The notes: generated by a model from the letters alone, not told the origin. A stretch of DNA of 64,000 bases from Flavobacterium sp. 270 (GCF_004368785.1 NZ_SODM01000005.1:124001-188000), one strand, 5' to 3'. Shown: positions 44,043 through 54,021, numbered from the stretch's first letter. Numbers and translations: made by a program.

Positions 44043-45476
44043 ATGTTTTTTAATTCTTTCGCTTTTACAGTTTTTTTACCAATCGTTTTTTTCTTATATT
44101 GGTTCGTTTTTAATAAAACCAAAAGCTCACAAAATGCTTTGTTAATTGCTGCAAGTTATTATTTTTATTCTTGCTGGGATTGGCGTTTTTTATTTTTATT
44201 GATTTTCTCTACATTCTTAGACTATTATACTGGTATTCGAATTGAAAAAAGCAGTGATGAAAAAAGCCGAAAGTTTTGGTTTTGGCTGAGTATTATTGTC
44301 AATTTGGGATTTTTAGGCATTTTTAAATATTATAATTTTTTCTCCGCTTCATTTGCGCAAATGTTTAGTTCAATAGGTTTTAAAGCAGGCCCCATCTTAC
44401 TAGATGTAGTCTTACCAGTTGGGATATCATTTTACACCTTTCACGGATTGTCGTATGTAATTGATATTTATTACAAACGTATCAAGGCTGAATATAACTT
44501 TGTCGATTATTCTTTATTTGTTAGTTATTTTCCGCTTTTGGTAGCGGGTCCTATTGAGAGAGCTACTCATTTATTGCCAGAAATAAAAGTTAAACGAGAA
44601 TTTAATTTAGAGAAAGCTAAAGAAGGAGTTTGTCAGATTATTTGGGGTTTGGTAAAAAAGGTTGTTATTGCCGATACTTGTGCTACGTATGCTAATGCCA
44701 TTTTCGACAATTACACATCAGTTAATTCTTTATCATTGATTTTAGGAGCAATTTATTTTGCATTTCAGATTTATGGCGATTTTTCAGGATACTCAGATAT
44801 GGCTTTAGGAATGTCAAAATTGTTTGGATTGGATCTACTACGTAATTTTAATTACCCTTATTTCTCAAGAGATATAGCTGAGTTTTGGAGGCGTTGGCAT
44901 ATTTCGCTTTCGTCTTGGTTTCGTGATTATTTATATATTCCTTTAGGCGGAAGCAAAGGAGGTACTTGGATGAAAATCAGGAATACCTTTATCATTTTTG
45001 TAGTCAGCGGTTTTTGGCATGGAGCCAATTGGACTTATGTGGTTTGGGGATTTATAAATGCCCTGTACTTTCTGCCTTTACTTTTATCTAACAGCAATCG
45101 AAATAACATGGATACCATTCAGCTGAAATTCAATTTCGATTCTGTAAAAGTAATACTGAGTATTTTATATACTTTTTTGCTAACCTGTGTTGCCTGGGTA
45201 TTTTTTAGGGCAAAAACCATAACTGATGCAATTCTATATTTAAAACTTATTATTACTAATAGAGATTTTTCTTTTCAATTTTTAGCTAATGAGCGTTACA
45301 ATTATGAATTGTTGCTTATGATTGTTGTGTTTGTTGTAGTCGAATGGAATAATAGAAATAGAACTGAACCGCTTTCGGGTAAAAAAAGCATATTCAAATT
45401 AGCTTTGGCAATAACGTCGATATTGGCGTTCGGAACGTATTCAGATTATAAGGAATTTATATATTTTCAATTTTAA
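44043..45476 (+). CDS. MBOAT O-acyltransferase (AlgI-like)
   Basis: A 477-residue integral membrane protein with about ten helices. FNSFAFTVFLPIVFFLYW at the N-terminus, LPVGISFYTFHGLSYVIDIY, the signature RDIAEFWRRWHISLSSWFRDY-type segment and FWHGANWTYVVWG, with the essential histidine, identify an AlgI-type enzyme. It passes acetyl groups across the inner membrane for polymer O-acetylation in the periplasm. It overlaps the SGNH-like gene by one base, its usual partner type. A 92-bp gap without visible signals precedes it. Confidence 0.93.
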   Translation: MFFNSFAFTVFLPIVFFLYWFVFNKTKSSQNALLIAASYYFYSCWDWRFLFLLIFSTFLDYYTGIRIEKSSDEKSRKFWFWLSIIVNLGFLGIFKYYNFFSASFAQMFSSIGFKAGPILLDVVLPVGISFYTFHGLSYVIDIYYKRIKAEYNFVDYSLFVSYFPLLVAGPIERATHLLPEIKVKREFNLEKAKEGVCQIIWGLVKKVVIADTCATYANAIFDNYTSVNSLSLILGAIYFAFQIYGDFSGYSDMALGMSKLFGLDLLRNFNYPYFSRDIAEFWRRWHISLSSWFRDYLYIPLGGSKGGTWMKIRNTFIIFVVSGFWHGANWTYVVWGFINALYFLPLLLSNSNRNNMDTIQLKFNFDSVKVILSILYTFLLTCVAWVFFRAKTITDAILYLKLIITNRDFSFQFLANERYNYELLLMIVVFVVVEWNNRNRTEPLSGKKSIFKLALAITSILAFGTYSDYKEFIYFQF

Positions 45477-46348
45477 TGAAGCATTTTTTAATTTTTGTAA
45501 CCAAAATTATAGTCCTAACGATTTTAATTGCAACTGTTTTAGACGGACTTTATACCCGTGTTTTTTTACACTCTAAGAATAGAGGAAAAGTAGAAACTGT
45601 TTTTAACTCAAAAGCAAAAAAATATGATGTTGTCATTTTGGGTTCATCACGTGCCAATAATCATTTTGTTGCACAAATGTTTGAAGATAAAGGGTTAAAA
45701 ACCTTTAATTACGGAATGAGTGGAGGCCATTTATTTGAAGCTTCTTTACTATTGAAACTGATGATTGAAAGAAAATATCAAATTAAAAATATAATTCTTG
45801 AAGCTGATCTAAATTTGTCCAATGATAAACAAGCAGAAGGAATAGCAGCTTTATTTTTACCTTATATTCATAATTCGGAAATTATAAAAAAGCATTTTGA
45901 ATTACAGAATGATTTTTACACACTTTATTATATTCCGTTTTATAGATATATTAAATATGATAATAAAATTGGATTAAGGGAGACTTTTTTTACCGCAATT
46001 CATAAAAAAACCAGTATTTTGGACAACAAAGGATATTATCCATTAAAGAAAAACAAAGGTAATATGAAAAACAATATTGTTGCTCTAAATCCTTTGCCTC
46101 ACAATAAATATTACGAAGAAATTAAAAATATCTGCAAAGCTAACAATATTAAGTTTACTGCCATAATGACCCCTATGTGTGAAAATGTTAAAGGGATGAA
46201 TTATTTTGACAAAGTAAAAAGGGCCTATCCTGAAATTCATAATTATGAAAATGCAGTGATAGAAGATAAATATTTTTCGTCTTGTGGGCATATGAATGAT
46301 GAAGGTGCTAGATTATTTACTGCAAAAATTATTAATGATTTTTTTTAA
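45476..46348 (+). CDS. SGNH-hydrolase-like partner of the MBOAT protein
   Basis: A 290-residue protein with an N-terminal membrane anchor (residues 3-20) and a presumed periplasmic domain. DVVILGSSRANNHF near residues 50-63 has the nucleophile-type GSSR motif, and FNYGMSGGHLFEAS the next block. Near the C-terminus the usual D-x-H block appears as SSCGHMNDEGARLF; the histidine is kept but no aspartate precedes it. It probably takes acetyl from the MBOAT and passes it to the glycan, like AlgX/AlgJ or PatB. With the missing aspartate it may be impaired or use a different residue. Confidence 0.78.
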   Translation: MKHFLIFVTKIIVLTILIATVLDGLYTRVFLHSKNRGKVETVFNSKAKKYDVVILGSSRANNHFVAQMFEDKGLKTFNYGMSGGHLFEASLLLKLMIERKYQIKNIILEADLNLSNDKQAEGIAALFLPYIHNSEIIKKHFELQNDFYTLYYIPFYRYIKYDNKIGLRETFFTAIHKKTSILDNKGYYPLKKNKGNMKNNIVALNPLPHNKYYEEIKNICKANNIKFTAIMTPMCENVKGMNYFDKVKRAYPEIHNYENAVIEDKYFSSCGHMNDEGARLFTAKIINDFF

Positions 46349-46384
46349 TCAATATCTTATTAAATTATTAAAAGTAACAATGTA

Positions 46385-47770
46385 ATGGAGGAAAATAATA
46401 ACAAGATTTTATTACTATTTCCAGATGGAGTAGGTGTCAGAAATTATCTTTATTCAGAAGTGTTTAAAGAAATAAAAGACAATTTGATTTTGTTTCATAA
46501 TTTTGATCCAGAAACTATAAAGGTAATTAAGGAAGATGTTTCAATTGGTGATACAATTACTATTCCTGTCTATAATGAATCTATTAAGGAGAAATTTTTA
46601 AGAGAATTAATTTGTCTTTCGCGGCTGTATTCTAATGCGGAAAAAGTTGATAATAAAGCTGTACTTGCTTACTGGAATTGGAATCAAAAAACATTTTCAA
46701 AAAAGATATTTTATAATTTAATTCAAAGAATAGCTCCTTTTTTAAAAAATTATGCTGTAATCTTAAAATTAGAAAGAAAATATCAAAAACTAATTCGCCA
46801 AAATCCTTTTTATGATGAGGTAAAAGTTATTTTGAAAAAAGTTCAGCCAAGAATTGTTTTTTGTTCTCATCAACGCTCTTTAAAAGCGGCAACGATTTTT
46901 GCAGCTGCAAAAGACTTAGGAATTACAACTACAACTGTAATTTATTCCTGGGATAATTTACCTAAAGCTCGTATGGCTCTTCTGGCTGACAATTATTTGG
47001 TATGGTCGGAATATATGAAAAAAGAAATGGAACTGTATTATCCTGAAGTTTCGAGAAAATGTATTCATATTACGGGTAGTCCTCAATTTGAGTTTTATGA
47101 AGATGAAAACAATATAATTAAAAAGGAAACTTTCTATAAGGAATATGATTTAGATCCAAATAAAAAAATTATTTGTTTTTCGGGTGACGATACTTTAACA
47201 TCTCCAGATGATCCAAGCTACTTAAAAGATATTGCCCAAGAAATTACAAAAGCGAATCTACAGGATGAATATCAAATTTTATTAAGAAGATGTCCAGTAG
47301 ATTTTTCGGGAAGATTTGAATCTGTTGTAAATGAATATAAAGATTTAATAAAAGAAGCCACTCCTTTATGGCACTTTAATTCTTCAAAACATTGGAGTGC
47401 TATTTATCCATATTTTGATGATGTAAAATTATTGGTTAGTACCGCTTTTTATTCTGATATAGTTGTTAATGTAGGTTCAACAATGGCTTTTGATTTTGCA
47501 ATGTTTAATAAACCATGTATATTTATTAATTATGACCAAGAAAATAAGAATGTTAAAGATTGGTCCGTAAAAACTATTTATCAATTCCAGCATTTTAGAA
47601 GTATGCCAAATAATAATACTGTTGTTTGGCTGAATAGCAAAGAGGAAATTATTGAAAAGGTAATTATTAAAAAAAGTTGTAGCTTGGAAATGAATCAATG
47701 GAAAGAAATTGTACTAGATGATTATAAAAGAGCTTCAAAAAAAATACAGGAAATAATTAAAATTAATTAA
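46385..47770 (+). CDS. Putative GT-B glycosyltransferase of unrecognised family
   Basis: A 461-residue soluble protein. The first half has KVQPRIVFCSHQRSLKAATIF and VIYSWDNLPKARMALLADNYLVWS-type sequence. The second has HITGSPQFEFYEDE, IICFSGDDTLTSP and VVNVGSTMAFDFAMFNKPCIFINYD. This 'tGSPq' and 'GStm.fDfa..nkP.I' pattern is seen in UDP-glycosyltransferase and polyglycerol-phosphate-type GT-B folds with a donor-binding C-terminal domain. I cannot place it in a numbered family. It ends where the next GT4 gene starts. Confidence 0.6.
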   Translation: MEENNNKILLLFPDGVGVRNYLYSEVFKEIKDNLILFHNFDPETIKVIKEDVSIGDTITIPVYNESIKEKFLRELICLSRLYSNAEKVDNKAVLAYWNWNQKTFSKKIFYNLIQRIAPFLKNYAVILKLERKYQKLIRQNPFYDEVKVILKKVQPRIVFCSHQRSLKAATIFAAAKDLGITTTTVIYSWDNLPKARMALLADNYLVWSEYMKKEMELYYPEVSRKCIHITGSPQFEFYEDENNIIKKETFYKEYDLDPNKKIICFSGDDTLTSPDDPSYLKDIAQEITKANLQDEYQILLRRCPVDFSGRFESVVNEYKDLIKEATPLWHFNSSKHWSAIYPYFDDVKLLVSTAFYSDIVVNVGSTMAFDFAMFNKPCIFINYDQENKNVKDWSVKTIYQFQHFRSMPNNNTVVWLNSKEEIIEKVIIKKSCSLEMNQWKEIVLDDYKRASKKIQEIIKIN

Positions 47771-48919
47771 ATGCACATCTGTTTCTTAACAAACGAATAT
47801 CCAAAAGAAGGATTCCCACATGGAGGAATAGGTAGTTTTGTCAAAACGTTGGCTGTAGAGTTGAATATTAAAGGAATCGAAGTATCAGTTATTGGAATAA
47901 ACTATACTCATAATGATGAAATTGAAATAGCGGATGGTATTAAAATATACAGATTAAGAAAAAGTAAAATAAAAGGTCTTTTTTCTTGGTATTTTAATTT
48001 CAAAGCCATCAATAAAAAAATTAAAGAAATTCATAAGAATAATCCTATAAGTGTTGTTGAAACTTCGGAGCTTGGTCTTGCTTTTATTTCAAAAATAAAA
48101 GATATTAAATATATTATCAGGCTTCATGGAGGTCATCATTTTTTTGCCGAATGCGAAAATAGAAAAATCAATAAATGGAAAGGTTTTCAAGAAAAAAAAT
48201 CCTTTAAAAAAAGTGATGCTTTTGTCGCTGTTTCTCAGTATGTCAAAAGTCATACTGAAAAATTTTTGAGTTATAATGGAAAACCAGTCGAGTATATTAA
48301 TTATCCAATTAATACTGAATTTTTTAAACCCTCTGAAAAAATAATAGTTGATCAGAAAATTGTTTTTGCTGGTACGGTTTGTGAAAAAAAAGGAATACGC
48401 CAATTAATACAAGCTTTTCCAATCGTAAAGAAACAATATCCAAATGCAACATTGGAAATTTATGGTAGAGATTGGTTTTTTCCAGATAAGAGTTCCTATA
48501 TACAAATGCTAAAAGAGAAGGAGTTGCCACAATTAGGAGATGTAGCAAAAGATATTCGTTTTCATGGAGCTGTTGCTTATCGGGATATTCCTTTAGCATA
48601 TGCAGAAGCTTCAGTATGTGTATTTCCCTCTCATATGGAAACTCAAGGATTAGTAGCACCAGAAGCTATGGCCATGGGAAAATCCGTTGTTTTTACAAAA
48701 TTAGGGCCGGGACCAGAAACTATAGAAAATTTTAAAACCGGTTTACTATGTGATCCTTATAATCTAAACGACATTGCTGAAAAAATTATATGGGTTTTTT
48801 CTAACAATGAAAAAGCTGAAGAAATGGGTAAAGTCGCTAGAGAATTTGTAATTAAAAAATATGGATTAAAAAATATTGTCCGTCAGAATATTGATTTCTA
48901 TGAGTATGGAAATCATTAA
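47771..48919 (+). CDS. Family 4 glycosyltransferase
   Basis: A 382-residue GT-B enzyme. EYPKEGFPHGGIGSFVKTLA (9-28) is the acceptor-side glycine loop. RLHGGHHFF (118-126), FAGTVCEKKGIRQL (199-212), IYGRDW (230-235) and the EX7E pair E290/E298 in METQGLVAPEA follow. The pattern is that of hexosyl GT4 enzymes from exopolysaccharide loci. After the stop there are 180 bp with no feature I can identify. Confidence 0.88.
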   Translation: MHICFLTNEYPKEGFPHGGIGSFVKTLAVELNIKGIEVSVIGINYTHNDEIEIADGIKIYRLRKSKIKGLFSWYFNFKAINKKIKEIHKNNPISVVETSELGLAFISKIKDIKYIIRLHGGHHFFAECENRKINKWKGFQEKKSFKKSDAFVAVSQYVKSHTEKFLSYNGKPVEYINYPINTEFFKPSEKIIVDQKIVFAGTVCEKKGIRQLIQAFPIVKKQYPNATLEIYGRDWFFPDKSSYIQMLKEKELPQLGDVAKDIRFHGAVAYRDIPLAYAEASVCVFPSHMETQGLVAPEAMAMGKSVVFTKLGPGPETIENFKTGLLCDPYNLNDIAEKIIWVFSNNEKAEEMGKVAREFVIKKYGLKNIVRQNIDFYEYGNH

Positions 48920-49099
48920 ACCACTTTAATTAATTATATAAAAAATAATACCCGAATAAATTTATCAGAGTTTTTGTGGCAAAAGGTATTTTTTTTGAGC
49001 AGTACTTCTAGAAATTTATTTTGGAATAACTTAAAACCCATAGATTATTTTGAAAATTGAATGTTTTTGAAGTTTGATATTAAATAAACTAAATGAAAA

Positions 49100-49915
49100 A
49101 TGAAATCGAAAGAAACAATTTTAGAAACAAATAATAAACAAAAAGAATTTTATAATACTAAAAAGAAAAATTTTGCCACAAAGGTTTGGTCAAAAATTAG
49201 AAATGGAGTTTTAAATAAAATAAAAAAGAACATTGGAGTTCAAGATCAGTCATATGAGTTGCATAAAGATTGGTTCGGGGAATTATCTTCAAAAAAAGTA
49301 TTAGACCTTGGCTGCTTTTCAGGAAATTATTGGTCAATATATTTGGCAGAAAATTCAAAAGAATATTTAGGTATTGATTTAAGTGATGTTGCAATTGAAA
49401 AATTAAGAAAAAAAATTGAGCATCTCCCTAACGCTAGAGCAGAAGCTATTGATTTTCTTTCGGATGAGTTTTCAATAGATAATTTTGATTTAATTTATGC
49501 TTATGGAGTTTTACACCATTTTGAAAATACCACTATTTTAATTGACAGACTAAATGAAAAATTAGCTCCAGAAGGAGAAATAATAAGTTACGATCCTCTG
49601 GAAACTAGTTTGCCGATAAAAATAGTAAGAACTTTATACAGACCTTTTCAATCTGATGCAGCTTGGGAATGGCCATTTACTAAAAAAACATTTTATCAGT
49701 TTAAAAACTCCTTTGATATTGTTGAAAGAAGAGGACTTTTGGGCAAATCAAAATGGATAGCAATTATTAATTTATTGCCTATTTCTGCTGAAAAAAAGAT
49801 AAAAATTGGTCAACAATGGCACAATCAAGATTGGAATAATTCTATAAATTCAGACGCCGCTTTGTTTAGCTGTATGCATATAACTATGTTGATGAAGAAG
49901 AAAACCAGCCTATGA
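49100..49915 (+). CDS. SAM-dependent methyltransferase
   Basis: A 271-residue class I methyltransferase. Motif I KVLDLGCFSGNYWSIYLA is near residues 70-87, YLGIDLSDVAIEKL follows, and DLIYAYGVLHHFENT marks motif IV, then LAPEGEIISYDPL. The basic N-terminus of about 40 residues has no clear family match. The target may be a sugar, as in the neighbouring transferase genes, but this is not readable. It overlaps the next gene by 4 bp. Confidence 0.85.
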   Translation: MKSKETILETNNKQKEFYNTKKKNFATKVWSKIRNGVLNKIKKNIGVQDQSYELHKDWFGELSSKKVLDLGCFSGNYWSIYLAENSKEYLGIDLSDVAIEKLRKKIEHLPNARAEAIDFLSDEFSIDNFDLIYAYGVLHHFENTTILIDRLNEKLAPEGEIISYDPLETSLPIKIVRTLYRPFQSDAAWEWPFTKKTFYQFKNSFDIVERRGLLGKSKWIAIINLLPISAEKKIKIGQQWHNQDWNNSINSDAALFSCMHITMLMKKKTSL

Positions 49916-50466
49916 ATTTGTTTCAATTAATAGCGTCAGATTATAAAAAGCACAAGAAATATGGAGGACATTTTTTTGGTATTGTTTTTCTTACTCAAGG
50001 TTTTTGGGCTGTCTTTCAGTATAGAATCGCGCATTGTATTTATACAAAAGTAAAATGGAAGATTGTTAAATTTCCGTTGTTATTCTTCATTTTAATATGG
50101 CAGAAAAATATAGAAATTATTACGGGAATTTCAATTCCGTATACAGCAAAAATTGGTCATTCCTTTTATATCGGTCATTTTGGGGGTATAATTATCAATT
50201 CAAATGCAGTTATTGGCAACAATTGTAATATTTCGCAGGGTGTAACTATTGGCGTTTCTGGAATAAACGAAAATAGAGGAATACCAGTTTTAGGTAATGA
50301 AGTTTACATGGGAGCCAATTCTGTAATTGCCGGTAAAATTATCATTGGCAATAATGTACTAATTGGTGCTTGCTCAATGGTAAAAGATTCTTTTCCAGAT
50401 AACTCAGTTTTAATAGGTGTTCCAGCAGTTTTAATTTCTCAAAAGGGAACAAAAGATTACATCTGA
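49912..50466 (+). CDS. Serine acetyltransferase-like hexapeptide acyltransferase
   Basis: A 184-residue protein. A hydrophobic N-terminal part (residues 21-60) precedes hexapeptide repeats: IPYTAKIGHSFYIGHFGGI, NAVIGNNCNISQGVTIG and YMGANSVIAGKIIIGNNVLIGA. The HFGG histidine is the catalytic one in CysE-type enzymes. In glycan loci such truncated CysE-like proteins acetylate sugars rather than serine. It stands between a methyltransferase and a GT4 gene, overlapping both. Confidence 0.83.
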   Translation: MNLFQLIASDYKKHKKYGGHFFGIVFLTQGFWAVFQYRIAHCIYTKVKWKIVKFPLLFFILIWQKNIEIITGISIPYTAKIGHSFYIGHFGGIIINSNAVIGNNCNISQGVTIGVSGINENRGIPVLGNEVYMGANSVIAGKIIIGNNVLIGACSMVKDSFPDNSVLIGVPAVLISQKGTKDYI

Positions 50467-51584
50467 TGAGGTTATTAATAGTTTCAAACGCACCATTAAT
50501 ATTTAAAGATAAATCTCCGTACGCTTACGCACCTTATGTAAATGAATTAATTATATTAAAGAAATTTAGTGACAAAATTGATTTTTGCTGTCCAGTTTGG
50601 GAAAATGACAGGGGTCTTTTGATCTCCAAATTTCCTTTTGAGATTCATCATAATTTTAAATTAATAGATTCAAATTTAAATTCTTTCAAGCAAGTAATAC
50701 GATCAGTTTTTTACAGTTTTTACAATGTAATAGTTTTGTTTTCTGCAATGAAAAATGCGGAACATATCCATTTACGATGTCCTGGAAATATAGGTTTGAT
50801 TGCTTGTTTAGTTCAGGTTTTATTTCCAGGTAAAATAAAAACTGCTAAATATGCCGGAAATTGGGATCCAAAAAGTAAACAGCCATGGTCTTACAGATTG
50901 CAAAAATACATTTTGAACAATACTTTCATGACCAAAAATATGCAAGTTTTAGTCTACGGAGAATGGCCTCATCAATCTAAAAATATCAAATCTTTTTTTA
51001 CGGCGACATATTCAGAATCTCAAATAGAAAATATTCAGGAAGCTAATTTTAGTTCAGGCTTAAAATTTATTTTTGTAGGAAGTTTAGTTGCAGGCAAAGA
51101 GCCTCTTTATGCAATAAAAATCGTGGAGAAATTAGCCGAAAAAGGACATAATGTTATGCTAGATTTATATGGTGGAGGAATAGAAAGAATTTCTTTAGAA
51201 AAATACATCCAAGATAATAAATTGAATAAATATGTTGTTTTAAAAGGAAATCAAAATCAGGAGACCATAAAACAGGCTTACAAAGAAAGTCATTTCGTAA
51301 TACTGCCTTCTAAAAGCGAAGGCTGGCCAAAAGCGATTGCAGAAGGTATGTTTTGGGGATGCGTTCCTGTATCAACTGCAGTATCATGTGTTCCTTTTAT
51401 GCTCGATTATGGGAATAGAGGACTTCTTCTGGAAATGAATCTAGAAAAAGATACAGATCAAATTCAAAATTTAATTTTGGATAAAAAAGAGTATTTGTCA
51501 AAAAGTAAATTAGCATTGAGTTGGTCACAGAAATATACTACAGATCTTTTTGAAGCTGAGATTAAAAAGCTTTTATTAAAATGA
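50466..51584 (+). CDS. Family 4 glycosyltransferase
   Basis: A 372-residue GT-B enzyme. FIFVGSLVAGKEPLYA (201-216), LYGGGIE (234-240), VLKGNQNQETIKQAY (258-272) and the EX7E pair E285/E293 in SEGWPKAIAEG define the donor domain. The SEGWPK.iAE form is typical of a Bacteroidota GT4 subgroup. The N-terminal half is poorly conserved; RCPGNIGL at 104-111 may bind the acceptor. Substrates unknown. It overlaps its neighbours by 1 and 4 bp. Confidence 0.87.
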   Translation: MRLLIVSNAPLIFKDKSPYAYAPYVNELIILKKFSDKIDFCCPVWENDRGLLISKFPFEIHHNFKLIDSNLNSFKQVIRSVFYSFYNVIVLFSAMKNAEHIHLRCPGNIGLIACLVQVLFPGKIKTAKYAGNWDPKSKQPWSYRLQKYILNNTFMTKNMQVLVYGEWPHQSKNIKSFFTATYSESQIENIQEANFSSGLKFIFVGSLVAGKEPLYAIKIVEKLAEKGHNVMLDLYGGGIERISLEKYIQDNKLNKYVVLKGNQNQETIKQAYKESHFVILPSKSEGWPKAIAEGMFWGCVPVSTAVSCVPFMLDYGNRGLLLEMNLEKDTDQIQNLILDKKEYLSKSKLALSWSQKYTTDLFEAEIKKLLLK

Positions 51585-52651
51585 GAATTGTACAAATTAT
51601 AGATTCTTTAGATTCTGGCGGAGCTGAACGAATGGCGGTTAATTTTGCTAATGCATTAGTTAAAAAGGTCGAGTTTTCAGGTCTAATTGCAACTCGAAAA
51701 GAAGGAGTTTTGAAAAACCAGATAAGCTCAAAAGTGTCTTATGAATTTTTAAGAAAAACCAAAAGCATTGATTTTAAGAGCGTTTTTAAGTTAAGAAATT
51801 ACTTAAGAAAAAATAAAATTGATATAGTTCATGCTCATAGTTCTTCCTTTTTTATTGCTGTTTTAGTGAAGTTTACATTGCCAAAAATTAAAATTATTTG
51901 GCATGATCATTATGGTACGAGAGCTAAAGAATTAAAAAAAGAAAATAAGATATTAGTTTTTTTATCTGTTTTTTTTACTTCAATATTTGTAGTTAATTTC
52001 CAATTGAAAGAATGGAATGAAAGAAATATGAATTGTAAAAAAGTGTATTTTGTTCCTAATTTTATTTTAGAAAATCGGGACATCTCACAGATTACAAATC
52101 TTAAAGGCAATGATGATAGGCGTATTGTTTTTTTAGCAAACTTAAAAAATCCTAAAAATCACATTCTAATCTTGAAAGCCTTTCTTGAATTAAAATTATA
52201 TGAATCCGGATGGAGTTTGCATTTGATAGGTAAAGATTATTTCGATTCATATTCCCAAATTATAAAAGAATTTATAGAAACAAATTCTTTACAAAACCAT
52301 ATACATTTGTACGGGACTAAGAATGACATTAAATATATCTTGTCACAAGCTTCGATTGGAGTTCTTTCTTCTACACAAGAAGGTTTTCCTGTTACTTTAT
52401 TAGAATATGCTTTAGAAGGATTAGCAGTTATTTCTACAAATGTTGGATATTGTTCTGAAATAATTCAAGAAGGATTAAATGGTTTGTTATTTGATCCTTT
52501 TAATGATTCAGAAGCAATGCTTCAGCTGAAAAAAATAACTAACGATGAGGTGTTCAGAAAAAAAATCGGAAATAATTTTAAAGAATCGGTTGTTAGAACT
52601 TATTCAGAAGAGAAAGTAATAGAGAAGTTAATTTTAGCTTATGAAAAATAA
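51581..52651 (+). CDS. Family 4 glycosyltransferase
   Basis: A 356-residue GT-B enzyme. IDSLDSGGAERMAVNFANAL at residues 7-26 is a classical GT4 N-terminus. HAHSSSF (85-91), FLANLKNPKNHILILKAF (184-201), LIGKDYFDSY and the EX7E pair E267/E275 in QEGFPVTLLE follow. The 'SGGAERm..n' and 'npKNh..L' patterns are common in GalNAc/GlcNAc-type transferases, but the donor is not certain. It overlaps the ligase-like gene by 11 bp. Confidence 0.87.
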   Translation: MRIVQIIDSLDSGGAERMAVNFANALVKKVEFSGLIATRKEGVLKNQISSKVSYEFLRKTKSIDFKSVFKLRNYLRKNKIDIVHAHSSSFFIAVLVKFTLPKIKIIWHDHYGTRAKELKKENKILVFLSVFFTSIFVVNFQLKEWNERNMNCKKVYFVPNFILENRDISQITNLKGNDDRRIVFLANLKNPKNHILILKAFLELKLYESGWSLHLIGKDYFDSYSQIIKEFIETNSLQNHIHLYGTKNDIKYILSQASIGVLSSTQEGFPVTLLEYALEGLAVISTNVGYCSEIIQEGLNGLLFDPFNDSEAMLQLKKITNDEVFRKKIGNNFKESVVRTYSEEKVIEKLILAYEK

Positions 52652-54005
52652 ATTGATGAAAAATAATTCATTGTCATATGTTTACCTTCTTTTGGTTCAT
52701 GCAGTAATTGCATTAGTGATTTTTGTAGCACCTTTTTTATCTAAAATTTATGCAGTTATAATTCCTGTGGTGGGAGTTTTAATTGTTCATCGAAACAAAA
52801 ATAAAAACAATGAAGTGCTTTATGTAAGTGCTTATTTGGTTGGTGCAGAAGTTTTTTTACGAATGACAGGGGGTAATTTTAATAATGAATATATAAAATT
52901 TCTTGTTGCGTTTTTTATGGTGATGGGAATGATCTATAGTAATTTTTCTAAAAATTCATTTGCGTATGGCTTCTTTATCCTATTACTAATTCCGAGTATT
53001 GTAATAACCTCTACTGTAGCAAATTTTGATACAGATATTAGGAAAACATTAGTGTTTAATTTATCAGGACCAATTTGTTTAGCACTATGCTCTATATATA
53101 TGTTCAAAAGAAAAATTTTATTTTCTAACTTACAAAATATTGTTTTGGCTATGGGATTTCCTATATTAACAACTACTATTTATTTGTTTTTGTACAATCC
53201 AAACGTAAAAGATGTAATTACGGGAACTCAATCTAATTTTGAAACTTCAGGAGGATTTGGACCTAATCAGGTTTCTACAATTTTAGGATTAGGAATGTTT
53301 ATTTTTTTTACTCAATTAATTTTGTTTTCAAAATCAAAAAGGGAAAGTATTTTAAATGGAATTCTCTTAATTTTTATAAGCTTTAGAGCTGTTGTAACTT
53401 TCTCTAGAGGAGGTGTTATTACTAGTCTAGGAATGATAATCTGCCTGTTGTTTTTATTGTATTATTTTTCAAATGCCAAAGGAAAAAGTAAATTCATCAT
53501 TGTTTTTACTGTAATTGGGTTAATGGCTGCAGGGATTTGGACCTATACTTCTCTACAGACCCATGGGCTTCTTGAAAAGAGGTACGCTAATCAAGATGCA
53601 AGAGGAAGAGTAAAGAAAGATCGTTTGGGAGGTAGGGAAGCGATAATAAATGCCGACATAAAAGTGTTTTTAGATAATCCTGTTATGGGTGTTGGCGCAG
53701 GGATGGGAAAACAAGCACGAAGAGAATCGTTAGGTATAGAGGTTGCTTCGCATAACGAGATAACCAGAATGTTATCAGAACATGGTTTGTTTGGTATTTT
53801 TGGATTAATAATTCTTTTCTTAACACCTTTTATCATTTATATCAATAATATACAACATCTATATTTTTTATCATTTTATGTCTTTTGGCTTTTAACAATA
53901 AACCATGCCGCTATGCGTATTGCAGCGCCTGCTTTTGTCTATGCTTTATCACTTCTTACAGTAGTAGTCAAAATTCCTGAAAAAGAAAAGGATACTCTGG
54001 ATTAA
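52641..54005 (+). CDS. O-antigen ligase/polymerase family membrane protein (Wzy_C)
   Basis: A 454-residue protein with about 12 helices. The Wzy_C region has TFSRGGVITSLGMIICLL, a periplasmic loop with GGREAIINADIKVFLDNPVMG-type sequence, GVGAGMGKQARRES and SHNEITRMLSEHGLFGI. The arginine and SHN...L.E.G motifs are those of the O-antigen ligase/polymerase family. It could polymerise a second glycan made with the WcaJ-like enzyme next to it, or be a ligase. Start may be 52641 or the ATG at 52656. Confidence 0.83.
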   Translation: MKNKLMKNNSLSYVYLLLVHAVIALVIFVAPFLSKIYAVIIPVVGVLIVHRNKNKNNEVLYVSAYLVGAEVFLRMTGGNFNNEYIKFLVAFFMVMGMIYSNFSKNSFAYGFFILLLIPSIVITSTVANFDTDIRKTLVFNLSGPICLALCSIYMFKRKILFSNLQNIVLAMGFPILTTTIYLFLYNPNVKDVITGTQSNFETSGGFGPNQVSTILGLGMFIFFTQLILFSKSKRESILNGILLIFISFRAVVTFSRGGVITSLGMIICLLFLLYYFSNAKGKSKFIIVFTVIGLMAAGIWTYTSLQTHGLLEKRYANQDARGRVKKDRLGGREAIINADIKVFLDNPVMGVGAGMGKQARRESLGIEVASHNEITRMLSEHGLFGIFGLIILFLTPFIIYINNIQHLYFLSFYVFWLLTINHAAMRIAAPAFVYALSLLTVVVKIPEKEKDTLD

Positions 54006-54021
54006 ATTCTGTTTTTTATAA

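Noticed and set aside
48920..49099. Possible RNA gene or promoter in the 180-bp gap before the methyltransferase
   Set aside because: No tRNA-like fold, hairpin with T run or exact TAnnTTTG element was found.
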